Below the pieces are notes generated by a model. It worked only from the letters and a program-made list of their open reading frames with translations. It was not told where the DNA came from and did no database searches. Below are positions 8,730 through 18,048 of a stretch of 64,000 nucleotides of DNA, piece after piece. The DNA lies in contig NZ_RYZH01000001.1 of assembly GCF_003977685.1 (NCBI RefSeq), forward strand, positions 186,001 through 250,000, in the 5' to 3' direction. Each line of letters begins with the position of its first letter. Position 1 is the stretch's first letter. A program made the translations under genes and the position numbers. This DNA is from Tautonia sociabilis. GTDB lineage: Bacteria; Planctomycetota; Planctomycetia; Isosphaerales; Isosphaeraceae.

Positions 8730-9484
8730 CCGACCGGCTCCAGCGGGAAGATCTCGACCGTCACCCCGGATGCGAAGTGGGCCAGCGGCGCCGCGTCCGG
8801 GAGGGAGATCCCCGAAGCGGCGACCAGATCCTCCTGGAGGTGGATCAGCTCGGCCCCCTGGACCGGGTACGGTCGGTGGTGGACCTGCCCGACCCGGAGC
8901 TGCCCACCGGCGGACACGTACATCAGATACCGCTCGACGAGGAAGTGCTCCAGCGAGCCCGGCTCGGCCTCCCGAGGGGACCCGATCGGCCGGTAGCCCA
9001 CCGAGCAGCCAACCCCCTTCGGCCGGCCGAGCCGTCGCGATTCGTAGGAGATCGCTCCGCTCTCCCCGTCTCGGTCGAGCCGCATCGTCGCCCGGTGATA
9101 GGGCAGGTGCCAGAGTGATCGGGCGAGGGCGACCGCGACCGGGTTGGCCGCGTCGAGGCTGAAGAACCAGACGCCCGGGCCGCTTCCCCGATGATGGACA
9201 TACGTACGGACATTCACCTCGAGGAAGTTCGAGAGCCAGGGCACGGCCGGGCACCCCTCGGGCCGGACCCCCGCCATGGCGAACGGCACGAGCCCGACAT
9301 AGGAACGCCCGTCGAACGTGTCGACCTCCAGCCCGTCCGGCAGCAGGGGGGCGATCGCCTCGGCGGGCAGCGCCCAGTGCAGGAACAGGAGCGACGACCA
9401 CGACTGCCGCATGACCGCCGGGCGATCCGGGCGCCGAGTCGGGGAGATGCGATCGATGTGCTCGGACGGGGATGGTAGGCTCAT
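8690..9484 (-). CDS. DUF2071 (YqjF-like) protein
   Basis: 264 aa from ATG 9484 (AGGGA a few nt upstream). It matches the DUF2071/YqjF family: LLFLHWALPAEAIAPLLPDGLEVDTFDGRSYVGLVPFAM, the conserved NVRTYV, and GVWFFSLDAANPVAVALARSLWHLPYHRATM. The fold is acetoacetate-decarboxylase-like, but function is not established for the family. The gene converges on the MBL gene with a 40-bp overlap and is divergent from the metallophosphoesterase gene. Confidence 0.85.
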   Translation of the reverse strand: MSLPSPSEHIDRISPTRRPDRPAVMRQSWSSLLFLHWALPAEAIAPLLPDGLEVDTFDGRSYVGLVPFAMAGVRPEGCPAVPWLSNFLEVNVRTYVHHRGSGPGVWFFSLDAANPVAVALARSLWHLPYHRATMRLDRDGESGAISYESRRLGRPKGVGCSVGYRPIGSPREAEPGSLEHFLVERYLMYVSAGGQLRVGQVHHRPYPVQGAELIHLQEDLVAASGISLPDAAPLAHFASGVTVEIFPLEPVGQSSRPSVLPSPT

Positions 9485-9598
9485 TCGTCCCTGGCAGCTC
9501 CACCAAGGGGGGCCCGACCCCGTGACGACCGGTCCGGAACCCTCCGAGATTGTGAGCCGATCACGCGTCCTCCGCAACCTCCCGAGGGCCTTCCGACC

Positions 9599-10300
9599 GT
9601 GGCCGTCTGGGCGATCAGCGACCTGCACCTGTCCTTCGCCCGGCCGGATCGCCGGGAGCGATACGCCTCGAGGTGGCGGGACCATGCGCAGGCTATCGAG
9701 GGGCACTGGCGAGCGATCGTCGGCCGAGGGGATCTCGTGCTCATCCCCGGCGACATCTCGTCGGCCAGGAACCATCGGGAACTCCAGGCCGACCTCGACT
9801 GGCTCGGCCGCCTGCCCGGCCTGAAGGTCCTGGCCCCGGGCAACCACGACTCCTGGTGGGGGAGGGTGGAGGCCATCCGGCCGATGCTCCGACGCTCCCA
9901 GCGGGCGGTCGATGGGGATGCGATCGTCGAGGCCGGCGCCGTGCTTTGCGGGGCCCGGGGTACCCCGGTCGTCTCCGAGGAGGAGGCGACCGACTCCGAT
10001 CGGCTGGCGACTTCCCGAGCGCTGGAAACCGCGGAGGCCATGCTCTCGGCCGCCTCGGCGCTGAGGTCCCCGGGGATGCCGTTGTTGGTCCTCTGGCACC
10101 ATCCCCCGTTCGACCAGCACGGCCGTCCCGGCCCCTGGGTTCCCCTTTTCGAGCGGGCGGGCGTGACCGCCTGCGTCTACGGCCACCTGCACGCCGAGTT
10201 GCAATGGTCACTGGCCGTCCAGGGGGTGGTCGGCGGCGTCCGATACCACTGCGTCGCCGCCGACGCGGTCGGGTTCCGGCCGCTCCGGATCGGGATCTGA
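9599..10300 (+). CDS. Calcineurin-like metallophosphoesterase
   Basis: 233 aa from GTG 9599. The metal-binding blocks are complete and in order: ISDLHLS at residues 6-12, IPGDISSA, APGNHDSWW, the LWHHPPF segment and the final YGHLHAE. No signal peptide, so probably cytoplasmic. It belongs to the broad YfcE/ICC-type phosphoesterases; the substrate is unknown. The start is the first start-like codon that places DLHL near the N terminus, as in the family. It shares a 114-bp divergent intergenic region with the DUF2071 gene and precedes aroE by 30-100 bp, depending on the aroE start. Confidence 0.85.
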   Translation: MAVWAISDLHLSFARPDRRERYASRWRDHAQAIEGHWRAIVGRGDLVLIPGDISSARNHRELQADLDWLGRLPGLKVLAPGNHDSWWGRVEAIRPMLRRSQRAVDGDAIVEAGAVLCGARGTPVVSEEEATDSDRLATSRALETAEAMLSAASALRSPGMPLLVLWHHPPFDQHGRPGPWVPLFERAGVTACVYGHLHAELQWSLAVQGVVGGVRYHCVAADAVGFRPLRIGI

Positions 10301-10330
10301 GGAGCAGGATCCCCTCCCCGGGCGCGGCCC

Positions 10331-11305
10331 TTGCCGCCGGGCGGTTGGTGCGCGAAGATCAACGCCGAGACGACGACCGCCATCGGCAACGCGCCCTTGA
10401 CGGTGCCGATCCCCCTCGATCCGACGGAACCCGATCCCGTGCCCGCGCAGCGATCCTTCCTCCAGGGACTCGTCGGCGTCTTCGGCTTCCCCGTGGCCGA
10501 AAACCCGACGCAGGCGATGATCGAGCCCGCCTTCGCCGACCTCGGCCTCGACTGGCGCTACCTGACCGTCGAGGTCCCCCCCGATCGGCTCCCCGACGCG
10601 GTCCGGGGGGCCCGGGCGATGGGGTGGCGGGGCTTCAACTGCACCATCCCGCACAAGGTAGCCGTGATCCCGATGCTCGACGCCCTTTCCCCGGCCGCCG
10701 AGGCCATCGGGGCCGTCAACTGCGTCGTGCTCCGGGACGGCCAGGCCATCGGGGAGAACACCGACGGCAAGGGGTTCCTCCAGTCGCTCTCCTCGGTTCG
10801 TCCCGTCGCAGGCAGCCGAGTGGTCATCCTCGGGGCCGGCGGGGCGGCCCGGGCGATCGGCATGGAGCTGGCCCTCTCGGGCGCCTCGGACCTGACGATC
10901 GTCAACCGGACGGCGCAGCGGGGGGCCGACCTCGCCTCCCGGATCCGGGAGCGATCGGGCGTTCCCTGTCAGTTCGTCCCCTGGGAGGGGAGGTACCGCG
11001 TCGGCCCCGAGGTCGACGTCCTGATCAACGCGACCTCGATCGGCCTGTTCTCCGACGTCGACGCCCTCCCCGCGGTCGACCTCGATGCCCTTCGCCCCGG
11101 CCTTCTCGTCTGCGACGTGATCCCCAATCCCCCCCGCACCCCGCTCCTCCGGGAGGCCGAGGCCCGAGGCTGCCGCACGCTCGACGGGCTCGGGATGCTG
11201 GTCAACCAGGGGGTCATCGGGATCCAACTCTGGACCGGCCTCGACCCCCGCCCCGAGGTGATGCGCGAGGCACTCCTCGACGTCTTCCAGCCCGATGATC
11301 GGTGA
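10331..11305 (+). CDS. aroE: Shikimate dehydrogenase
   Basis: Reduces 3-dehydroshikimate to shikimate in aromatic amino acid synthesis. The start is uncertain: TTG 10331 opens the frame, and the recognisable fold begins at LVGVFGFPVAENPTQAM about 45 residues later, so a GTG further in (for example 10439) is possible. The catalytic lysine is in FNCTIPHK, the aspartate in GENTDGKGF, the nucleotide loop is VILGAGGAARAI with NRT after it, and LGMLVNQGVIGIQLWTG closes the C-terminal lid. The N-terminal substrate motif that usually reads SxSP (PVAHSLSPLMHN) is NPTQ here, so both carboxylate-binding serines are replaced (Asn and Thr). No other aro genes are nearby. Confidence 0.85.
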   Translation: MPPGGWCAKINAETTTAIGNAPLTVPIPLDPTEPDPVPAQRSFLQGLVGVFGFPVAENPTQAMIEPAFADLGLDWRYLTVEVPPDRLPDAVRGARAMGWRGFNCTIPHKVAVIPMLDALSPAAEAIGAVNCVVLRDGQAIGENTDGKGFLQSLSSVRPVAGSRVVILGAGGAARAIGMELALSGASDLTIVNRTAQRGADLASRIRERSGVPCQFVPWEGRYRVGPEVDVLINATSIGLFSDVDALPAVDLDALRPGLLVCDVIPNPPRTPLLREAEARGCRTLDGLGMLVNQGVIGIQLWTGLDPRPEVMREALLDVFQPDDR

Positions 11306-11510
11306 GCATCTCCTCCCGACTGAGAACTGCGCTTCCCGTTGTTTGTGAAGAGAATGGGAAACGGGTGGAGAAGTGCCAGGTCATCGTCAGTTATTCCTGC
11401 CCATTCCGGAAAAAAGCGAATCCGTTACCTCTCTGATTCCAAAGGGTTCCGTTCGATTCTGCGATCCGGATGGCGTGAAGGCATTCTTCTTGCATCTTCT
11501 CAGGCGTGCC

Positions 11511-11567
11511 GGATGAATCCGGACGTCGAGAGGACGCAAACCGAAGCGGAGCGACGGAGAGGGTGCC
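11511..11567 (+). promoter_or_regulatory. GGA-rich csrA leader
   Basis: Five GGA triplets lie at 11511, 11521, 11532, 11548 and 11556, the last forming the Shine-Dalgarno GGAGAGGG before the ATG at 11568. GGA is the core of CsrA binding sites, so autoregulation is a reasonable inference. Confidence 0.45.
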
Positions 11568-11756
11568 ATGCTCGTGCTCAGCAGGAAGCTCGGTGAGAAG
11601 ATCGTCATCGGCGAGAATATCGTGGTGACTGTGGTCAAGATCGACCGCAACCAGATCCGTATTGGTATCGAGGCGCCGCAGGACGTCCCGGTCTACCGGG
11701 AGGAGATCGCCCCGGCTCAGCCGACCACCCGGATCCGGGAGACCGTGCTTCGCTGA
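11568..11756 (+). CDS. csrA: Carbon storage regulator CsrA
   Basis: 62 aa, the normal length. Start MLVLSRKLGEKIVIG is diagnostic, followed by IVVTVVKIDRNQIRIGIEAPQDVPVYREEI; the RNA-binding residues of beta-strand 1 (Leu/Ser/Arg) and the VYREEI edge near residue 44 are intact. CsrA binds GGA-containing hairpins in mRNA leaders and blocks or alters translation. The gene stands alone behind a 262-bp leader that is visibly more AT-rich than the surroundings, with several GGA motifs next to the start. In many bacteria csrA is paired with flagellar fliW; no such gene is adjacent. Confidence 0.97.
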   Translation: MLVLSRKLGEKIVIGENIVVTVVKIDRNQIRIGIEAPQDVPVYREEIAPAQPTTRIRETVLR

Positions 11757-11780
11757 TCTCGATCGATCGGTCGCCAGCAT

Positions 11781-12707
11781 TCACTCCCGGGCCGATTGGC
11801 CCGATCTCCTGCCTGCACTGCCTCCCGCCGGCCAGATCGACCGGAGTGCCTCACCGGCCTCCTGGATGATCGCTCCGGGATCGGTCGCCTCGGACCTCGT
11901 CCCGGCGCCCCCGGCCACCGGTTCGGCGAAGACGGGTCCCGCGTAGCCCTCCTCGGCGAGGAGTTGAAGCAACCGGGAACAGGGGACCACCCCCCCGGGT
12001 CGGGGCAAGGTGCGCCGATCGTCTCTGAGGGCCTCCCTGGCAGGGTCGAGCTTCTCGGGCACCTCGCTCACGTGCACCGAGACGATCTCCCGCACTCCGG
12101 CGGCGAGGGCCTCCTCAACCGGCTCTCCCGCGGCGAAGAGGTGGAACGCGTCGACGATCAGTCCGACCGCCCGGCCTCGCTCCCGAAGCGCCTCCCGCAG
12201 GGGACCGAGCGCCCCGAGCCGATCGATGAACGGCAGGCCGCCCCCCGTCCGGAGGGACGGCACCCCGATCGCCTCGAGGCCGAGGCGTTGGCCGTGATCG
12301 GCCAGGATCGCCGCGATCGGGTCCAGCCGCTCGACGTGCCAGCAGAGCGCCGCTCCCGCGGGATCCGGACCGTGCAGTCGCCCCGGATCGAGGATCGCTG
12401 GGAGGACCCAGGTCCCTGAACGGTCCAGGCCGAGCCGAGAGGCGATGCGGGCGTACCGGGGAAGCGCCGCCAGGTCGCTCCGGAACCGCTCCTGGTCCCC
12501 TCGCCAGTCGACCGGCAGCGGCCAGGAGATCGGGGACAGGCCGAGGTCAGCCATTCGAGCGGCCAACTCGCTCGGGTCCTCCCCCCGTTCGGCCAGGTCC
12601 CGGACCAGGAGCTCGACCCCGTCGAACCCGGAGTGAGCGGCCTGCTCGATCGTCTCCCGGGCGTCGAGGCGCAGGCCGAGCATTCGAGGGCTGAGGCATC
12701 GCAGCAT
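11781..12707 (-). CDS. Sugar phosphate isomerase/epimerase-like TIM barrel protein
   Basis: 308 aa from ATG 12707, with AAGGA upstream. It has the xylose-isomerase-like TIM barrel pattern: SGFDGVELLVRDL at the first strands, LGLEAIGVPSLRTGGGLPF in the middle, GLIVDAFHLFAAGE (the metal-site D-x-x-H) and EIVSVHVSEVP, ending with YAGPVFAEP where the family has a metal-binding glutamate. Such proteins isomerise or epimerise sugars or sugar-like substrates such as inosose. No pathway partner is adjacent, so the substrate is not assignable. Its promoter may be TGGACC/TAAGCT at 12747-12776. Confidence 0.85.
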   Translation of the reverse strand: MLRCLSPRMLGLRLDARETIEQAAHSGFDGVELLVRDLAERGEDPSELAARMADLGLSPISWPLPVDWRGDQERFRSDLAALPRYARIASRLGLDRSGTWVLPAILDPGRLHGPDPAGAALCWHVERLDPIAAILADHGQRLGLEAIGVPSLRTGGGLPFIDRLGALGPLREALRERGRAVGLIVDAFHLFAAGEPVEEALAAGVREIVSVHVSEVPEKLDPAREALRDDRRTLPRPGGVVPCSRLLQLLAEEGYAGPVFAEPVAGGAGTRSEATDPGAIIQEAGEALRSIWPAGGSAGRRSGQSARE

Positions 12708-12746
12708 CGGTCGGTCCTTCCGTCCTCGGTGGAGAGGAGCCCGGGG

Positions 12747-12776
12747 AGCTTAGCGGACGGGGGGCGATCCGGTCCA
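12747..12776 (-). promoter_or_regulatory. Possible promoter of the isomerase-like gene
   Basis: On the minus strand, TGGACC (12771-12776) and TAAGCT (12747-12752) are separated by 18 bp, upstream of the start at 12707. The -35 box resembles the TTGACC seen at stronger promoters in this window; the -10 box is poor. Confidence 0.3.
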
Positions 12777-12947
12777 GGGCGGAAGCGGCCGGAGGCGGTG
12801 CGGGCGGGCCGGGGCGTCCCTTGGCGCACCGGGCCTCAGCTAAGAGAATCGATCGTCTTGCGGGAGGGCGGTGGCGGGGGGATTGGGCCCCGGCCGTCTC
12901 GACCGGGAATCCGACCGGGCCGGGGTCGGGCAGCGGCGAGGGCGGGA

Positions 12948-15725
12948 ATGCTGACATCCTGGATCGAGGCGGCGGCGAGCGGCAGGCATGGCGGGCCGAT
13001 CCGAGCCGGGATGTGGGGGTCCGTCGTCCTCGGCTCGCACCCGGCTGACCGCGACGAGACCCGCTGCGGCCTCGAGTTGATCGTCGACGACGAGCCGGTC
13101 GGCCTGCTGCCGGCCTACTGGCTGGAGGACCGGGGGGTCAACAGCCTCTGGCATGCTCCGGTCCCTCCCCAGCGGATCGGCTCTCGCCTCCGCTACCGGC
13201 CGATCGCCCAGCGCGAGGGGGAGCCCGATGCCGAGGGCCCCTGGCGCGAGGTCCTGGTTCGGCCCAACCTTCCGGACCGGACCGATCCGACCGAGTCCCA
13301 GACCATCGGCGTCGTCGGCAACCGCCACATGACCGCCCGGGTCGACGACCGGGGCGCGACCTTCGACGTCTTCTTCCCGACCGTCGGCCTCCATTCCGAC
13401 GTCCGCCCCGCCGAGGGGGATCTGCCCAACAGCCGATCCCACTTCCGCACCATCGTCGGCGGCCTGGCCATCGGCGCCCGGCTCGACTGGTTCAACGAGC
13501 GCATGAGCTGGGACTGCTCCCAGCGCTACCGGCCCGAGACGAACCTGCTGGAAACCGAGCTTCGCTGGCGTCGCGGGCCTGTCCGGGTGCTCGCCGTCGA
13601 CTTCGCCGCCACCGGCCCCGACCTGCCAAGGACCGGCGGCGGCCTGGAGTCGCGCGGCCAGTACCTCAAGCGGTTCCGGATCGTCAACGAGGGGACCGAG
13701 CGGCATCTGGTCCTCTTCGGCCTGTATGTCCACTCCGAGGTCAACGGCGGCATCGGCGAGCCCAGCCTCAGCTGGCAGGACTCCGGCCGCTGCCTGCTCG
13801 CGGCCAACCGAGGCCACTCCCACGCCAACCGCAAGCTCGCCCGGGACGCGACCGTTGAGTTCGCCATCGCCCTGGACGACCGAGGTCCGGTCGACTGCGA
13901 GCCCACCGGCGCGAGCGAGGCCATCGTCCTCCGCCCCATCGAGTTGCGGGCCGGCGGCGAGGCCCGGGTCGATGTCCTCATCAGCGGCGCCTTCACCGGA
14001 TGGCGGGGGGACCAGGGGACGTTCGAGCACTGGCTCCACCCCGCGCTGGACTGGTTCCGGTCGGTCGACCTCGACGCCGTCGAGCAGGCGACCACGACCC
14101 ACTGGGTCCGGTTCGTCCGGGCGATCCCCTCGGTGGAGTCTCCCCGTCCCGGACACGGCGAGGTGCTCCGCCGGTCGGCCCTGGCCGCGGTGCTCCACTG
14201 CGACGCCGAGCACGGCTCGGTCGCCGCCGGTTTCGACCGCGGGCTGAACGCCTACTGCTGGCCGAGGGATGCCCTGTGGGCCGCCTCGGCCCTGGATCGC
14301 CTCGGCCATCTCGACATCGGCGCCGCGGTGTTCGACTGGCTCGCCCGGGTGCGGGGCCGGTCGCGGACCAACCGCTGCTGGTTCATGAAATACACCATCG
14401 ACGGTGTCCCTGAGTGGGAGACGCCGGCGATCGACCAGACGGCGCTGGTCCCCTGGGCGCTGGAGCGTCACGTCCGATCGACCGGAGACCTGGACCTGGC
14501 CCGCCGCCACTGGCCGCTGGTCGAGCGGATGATCGAGGTCTGCTTCGAGGGGGACGGGCACCCTGGCCTCTTCTGGTCGGACGAGCTGGACCTCTTCAGC
14601 TCGGCCGGGCTGTGGGAGACTCGATTCGGCGCCTACCTGTCGAGCAACGCGTGCGTGGTGGCCGGGCTTCGCGCCGCCGCCCGGCTGGCCCGGCTGATCG
14701 ACCCTCCCGACGCGGCCCGGACGGCGGCCGCCTGCGAGGACCGGGCCGACCGCATCTGGCAATCCGGCATCTTCGGCGAGGGGGCCGACCGGGGAGAGCC
14801 GGGGCTGGTCGATCCCCGGAGCGGTCGGTTCCTGGAAGGGCGGCGTATCTCCACCCGACTGGGGTTCTGGCCCCAGCAGCCGGGGGCCTGGGTCGAGCGC
14901 TCGGCGGCGTTGGATATCGGTGTCCTGGGGCTCGCCGTGCCACTGGATCTGCTCCCGGCGTCCGACCCCCGGCTGCGCAGGACCGCCGGCGCGATGCTCG
15001 TGCACAACGTCAACCGGGCCGACCCCGGCGGGCTGACCCGATGGGCCCCCGATCCGGCTCGGATCGACGACGCCTCGCTCGCCCCCAGCGAGTCGCACCG
15101 CGACTCGCCGTCGAGCCTGGCGACCCTCTGGATGGCTCGCTACCTGATCCGGCTTGGGAGGGAGACGGGAGAGGCCCGCCACTGGGCCCAGGCCGTGGAG
15201 TTCCTCGATCGCATGATCGCCCGGCTCGGTCCGCTCGGGCTGAACCTTCGACCCGGTCCCCGGATGGTCAGCTCGCCGAGCAGCTTCACCCGATGCTTCC
15301 AGGGGGTCTGGGGTCTGCACACGATGCTGATCGACACGATCCTCGACCTGGCCGAGTTCCGGTACGACGCCCTGGACCGCCGCCTCACGCTCCGCCCGAT
15401 CCTCCCCCCGAGCTGGCCCCGGATCGGCCTCTCCCGGACCTTCCCCTGCGGCCGGGTCGGCTTCCGGTTCGAGCGCCCCGTCGGCGGCCGGTCGCACCGC
15501 CTGACCCTCTCGGGTCGGATCGAGCATCCCGTCCAGCTCGTCGTCGAGCTGACGTGCCCCGGGCTCGGGGCGCTCGGACCCTGGTCGTCCCGCCCCTCGA
15601 TCCCCGCCCCGAGGCCCGACCTGGCCACCGGAAGGCTCTCCTGGTCGATCGCCCTGCCACCTGGCGACCTCGACGCCTGCTGGTCCTGGGGCGAGGAGAG
15701 CGGCGAGTGGATCTCGGCCGTCTGA
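12948..15725 (+). CDS. Glycoside hydrolase family 15-like (glucoamylase-type) protein
   Basis: 925 aa from ATG 12948, with GAGGGCGGGA before it; the frame extends upstream but without family similarity. An N-terminal beta-sandwich (residues about 20-380, with ARVDDRGATFDVFFPTVG) is followed by an (alpha/alpha)6 barrel. Characteristic parts are GLNAYCWPRDALWAASALDRLG, WFMKYTIDGVPEWETPAIDQTALVPWALERH, LDLFSSAGLWETRFGAYLSSNACV and ETGEARHWAQAVEFLD. This is the arrangement of bacterial GH15 glucoamylases/trehalases, which release glucose from non-reducing ends. No signal peptide is evident, so it probably acts on cytoplasmic glucan. A C-terminal beta-domain (about 820-925) ends the protein. Confidence 0.85.
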   Translation: MLTSWIEAAASGRHGGPIRAGMWGSVVLGSHPADRDETRCGLELIVDDEPVGLLPAYWLEDRGVNSLWHAPVPPQRIGSRLRYRPIAQREGEPDAEGPWREVLVRPNLPDRTDPTESQTIGVVGNRHMTARVDDRGATFDVFFPTVGLHSDVRPAEGDLPNSRSHFRTIVGGLAIGARLDWFNERMSWDCSQRYRPETNLLETELRWRRGPVRVLAVDFAATGPDLPRTGGGLESRGQYLKRFRIVNEGTERHLVLFGLYVHSEVNGGIGEPSLSWQDSGRCLLAANRGHSHANRKLARDATVEFAIALDDRGPVDCEPTGASEAIVLRPIELRAGGEARVDVLISGAFTGWRGDQGTFEHWLHPALDWFRSVDLDAVEQATTTHWVRFVRAIPSVESPRPGHGEVLRRSALAAVLHCDAEHGSVAAGFDRGLNAYCWPRDALWAASALDRLGHLDIGAAVFDWLARVRGRSRTNRCWFMKYTIDGVPEWETPAIDQTALVPWALERHVRSTGDLDLARRHWPLVERMIEVCFEGDGHPGLFWSDELDLFSSAGLWETRFGAYLSSNACVVAGLRAAARLARLIDPPDAARTAAACEDRADRIWQSGIFGEGADRGEPGLVDPRSGRFLEGRRISTRLGFWPQQPGAWVERSAALDIGVLGLAVPLDLLPASDPRLRRTAGAMLVHNVNRADPGGLTRWAPDPARIDDASLAPSESHRDSPSSLATLWMARYLIRLGRETGEARHWAQAVEFLDRMIARLGPLGLNLRPGPRMVSSPSSFTRCFQGVWGLHTMLIDTILDLAEFRYDALDRRLTLRPILPPSWPRIGLSRTFPCGRVGFRFERPVGGRSHRLTLSGRIEHPVQLVVELTCPGLGALGPWSSRPSIPAPRPDLATGRLSWSIALPPGDLDACWSWGEESGEWISAV

Positions 15726-15769
15726 GGACGGGTTCCACCGGAACTCGGATCCGTCGGGCCTCGGGGGAG

Positions 15770-15792
15770 GCCGGGGTCGTCTCGACCCCGGC
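15770..15792. terminator. 10-bp perfect hairpin between convergent genes
   Basis: GCCGGGGTCG (15770-15779) pairs perfectly with 15783-15792 around a 3-nt loop. It lies between the GH15 gene (+) and the PpiD-like gene (-) and could serve both. No T-run on either side. Confidence 0.6.
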
Positions 15793-15849
15793 GTCGGCGG
15801 TCCCCCGGGCCTGCCTTGATCCGAAATCCGAGATCCGAGGAGGCCGGGC

Positions 15850-18048
15850 TCAGCCGCGGTCGGGCTCGGGGGGGGTCCAGTCCTCCGGCAGGCCGGCCTG
15901 GGCGCGGAGGTACTCCATCACCGACTCGGCCCGGGCCTGCATCGCCTCGCGATCGGCCTCGGAGCGGTAGAACTGGAGGGTGGTCAGGGCGTTGCCGTAG
16001 TCGAGGCCGGTCCCCTGGTCGGCGAGGGAGCCGCCGAGGCTGCCGTCGGTTCTCCGGGAGAGGGCCAGGACGTAGTAGGTCTGCCGGGGCCGATCGGGGG
16101 CGACGACCGCCGCGTCCTCCCCGTCCGGAGCGAGCCGGAACATGGCGTCCCGGAACTCCTCACCGGCCTTGATTGGGGCGTAGGCGGCCAGGGTGTCGGC
16201 CCGGCGTCGGGCTCCCGTCGTCCCGACCGTCAGCCCGTTCTCGATGGCGATCTGATCCAGCGCGACCGAGGCGGAGGTCTCCGGCCCCATCTCGTTTCGG
16301 ACCCGCTCGGCCAGCGCCTCGGCGGCCTTCCTGGCCAGCTCCCGGGCCTGTTCTCGCCGCCAGACCGAGGCGACCACCCCCTCCGGCGTCTCCTCGAAGG
16401 ATCGGGAGCGTTCCGGCAGGGCCATCGTCTTCCAGACGAGGAAACGGCGGCCGAGGGCGTCGGTGAACTCCCTCGGGTCGAACAGCGGGGAGTCGTCGGC
16501 GAACATGATCTCGGCGAATCCCTCGGTGTCGGTCGGGTTGATCACCGCCGGGCGGTCGATCCCCTCGCTGGCCTCGGTCAGCCGCTGGACCTTCCGCAGC
16601 AGCTCGTACGGCGCATCGGCCCAGTCCAGGCGGGCCAGCGTCAGGTAATCCCGCCACTCCGGGGGGATGCCGTCGGGAGCCAGGAGCTCCTGGAAGGTGT
16701 CGGGAGTGGCGAGCGTGGGTGTCAGGCCGATCCGGACGAAGGCGATCCCCTCGTCGGACCCGGCCGCGACACCGAGGGCCCGGATCAGCTCGGCGCCCGG
16801 CTCGCTCGACAAGAACTCCTCTTCCAGGTCGGGCAACGCCTCGCGGTCGACCCCCGGCTCCAGGCCGGTTCGGATCGCGTCGAAGTCCTCCTCGATCCCG
16901 TAGCTGAAGTCGTTCATCGCGCGGCGAACCGGATCGAACAGCTCCTCGATCCGGTCCCGGGTCCGCTCCTCGACGAGCAACTCGACCTGCTCGGCGACGT
17001 AGCGGCGCTCGAATTCGATCGGGTAGGAGAGGGCCACGCCCTCGCCGTCGCCGGGGTCGGTGAAGGGGTTGACCGGCAGGGGCAGCGTCGAGATCGACTG
17101 TTCCCGGCCGGCGAGTTCCTCGGCGAAGGCCGCGAGCACCTCTTCCTCGAACCCCTCGGCGGCCCGGATTTCCTCGGCGATCGGCTCGGATCGGACCTGT
17201 TCCCGGATCAGGTCGATGGCGTTGAGCCCCAGGGCGATGTACTCGATCTTGGCCCGCTCCGGCGCCCGGAAGCCGACGGTGCCCGAGCTGGGGTCGGGGA
17301 CGGTCTCGTCGTGGGCGTCGAAGAAGGTTCGGAGTTCCGACTCGGTCGGCTCGGGGACCTCGTCGAGGGAGTCGGCCACGGGGAGGCCGACGTACCGGGC
17401 CACGACCTCGACCTGCTGGTCGCTGTAGACCTGGAAGGCGTCGAGCGGCGTAACCACCGGCTGGGAGAGCAGTTCCAGGGCCTGGAGGATCCGGACCTGG
17501 TCGGCCACGTCGGTCAGGAAGGCGGTTTCGGTCAGCTCGTTGCCGAAGGCCTGGTTGAAGACGAACTGGAGCTGGACAGCCAGATCCCTGGGGTCGAACG
17601 CGGGGAGGGTCGGCTGGAGGTTTCGGAACAGCTCGTGCCGGGTTCGGGCCTGCTCGAAGATCCAGGTCCGGGCCAGCTCGGGAGAGCGGGGCAGCCCCAG
17701 TTCATCAGCCTTGCGCTGGAGGATCAGCGCGTCGACCATGGCCCGGTCGTCGGTCGGCCCGAAGGGTTGCTCGTCGAAGTAGGGGTAGAACGCCTGCCCG
17801 CCGACCCGCATCGCCAGTTGAGAGAGGACGTAGTTGGCCCGTCCGCGCTGCAGCCGCAGTCGCTCCAGATCGCTCCGCCGGACGTCCCGGCCGGCCAGGG
17901 AGACGACCACTCGGTCGGCGATGGGAGGGGCGGCGTAATTGCTGAAGAGCCGCGGCAGCGAGTCGGCCACCACGAACGCGAACATCGCCATGATCGCCAG
18001 CAGGGCGAGCAGCTTCCTCTGGTGGCGACGGAAAACCTGGAACGGCAT
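15850..18048 (-). CDS. Membrane-anchored PpiD/SurA-like periplasmic protein
   Basis: 732 aa from ATG 18048, chosen for GAGGGA 6 nt upstream and because PFQVFRRHQRKLLALLAIMAMFAFVVAD then begins the protein with one inside-out transmembrane helix, as in PpiD. A SurA_N-like helical region follows (VVVSLAGRDVRRSDLERLRLQRGRANYV, DALILQRKADELGL). The rest is long, acidic and helix-rich with SELRTFFDAHDE and a weak parvulin-like segment near PERAKIEYIAL. I do not see a complete parvulin active site, so a chaperone role is likelier than isomerase activity. It is divergent from topA across a 527-bp region. Confidence 0.7.
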   Translation of the reverse strand: MPFQVFRRHQRKLLALLAIMAMFAFVVADSLPRLFSNYAAPPIADRVVVSLAGRDVRRSDLERLRLQRGRANYVLSQLAMRVGGQAFYPYFDEQPFGPTDDRAMVDALILQRKADELGLPRSPELARTWIFEQARTRHELFRNLQPTLPAFDPRDLAVQLQFVFNQAFGNELTETAFLTDVADQVRILQALELLSQPVVTPLDAFQVYSDQQVEVVARYVGLPVADSLDEVPEPTESELRTFFDAHDETVPDPSSGTVGFRAPERAKIEYIALGLNAIDLIREQVRSEPIAEEIRAAEGFEEEVLAAFAEELAGREQSISTLPLPVNPFTDPGDGEGVALSYPIEFERRYVAEQVELLVEERTRDRIEELFDPVRRAMNDFSYGIEEDFDAIRTGLEPGVDREALPDLEEEFLSSEPGAELIRALGVAAGSDEGIAFVRIGLTPTLATPDTFQELLAPDGIPPEWRDYLTLARLDWADAPYELLRKVQRLTEASEGIDRPAVINPTDTEGFAEIMFADDSPLFDPREFTDALGRRFLVWKTMALPERSRSFEETPEGVVASVWRREQARELARKAAEALAERVRNEMGPETSASVALDQIAIENGLTVGTTGARRRADTLAAYAPIKAGEEFRDAMFRLAPDGEDAAVVAPDRPRQTYYVLALSRRTDGSLGGSLADQGTGLDYGNALTTLQFYRSEADREAMQARAESVMEYLRAQAGLPEDWTPPEPDRG

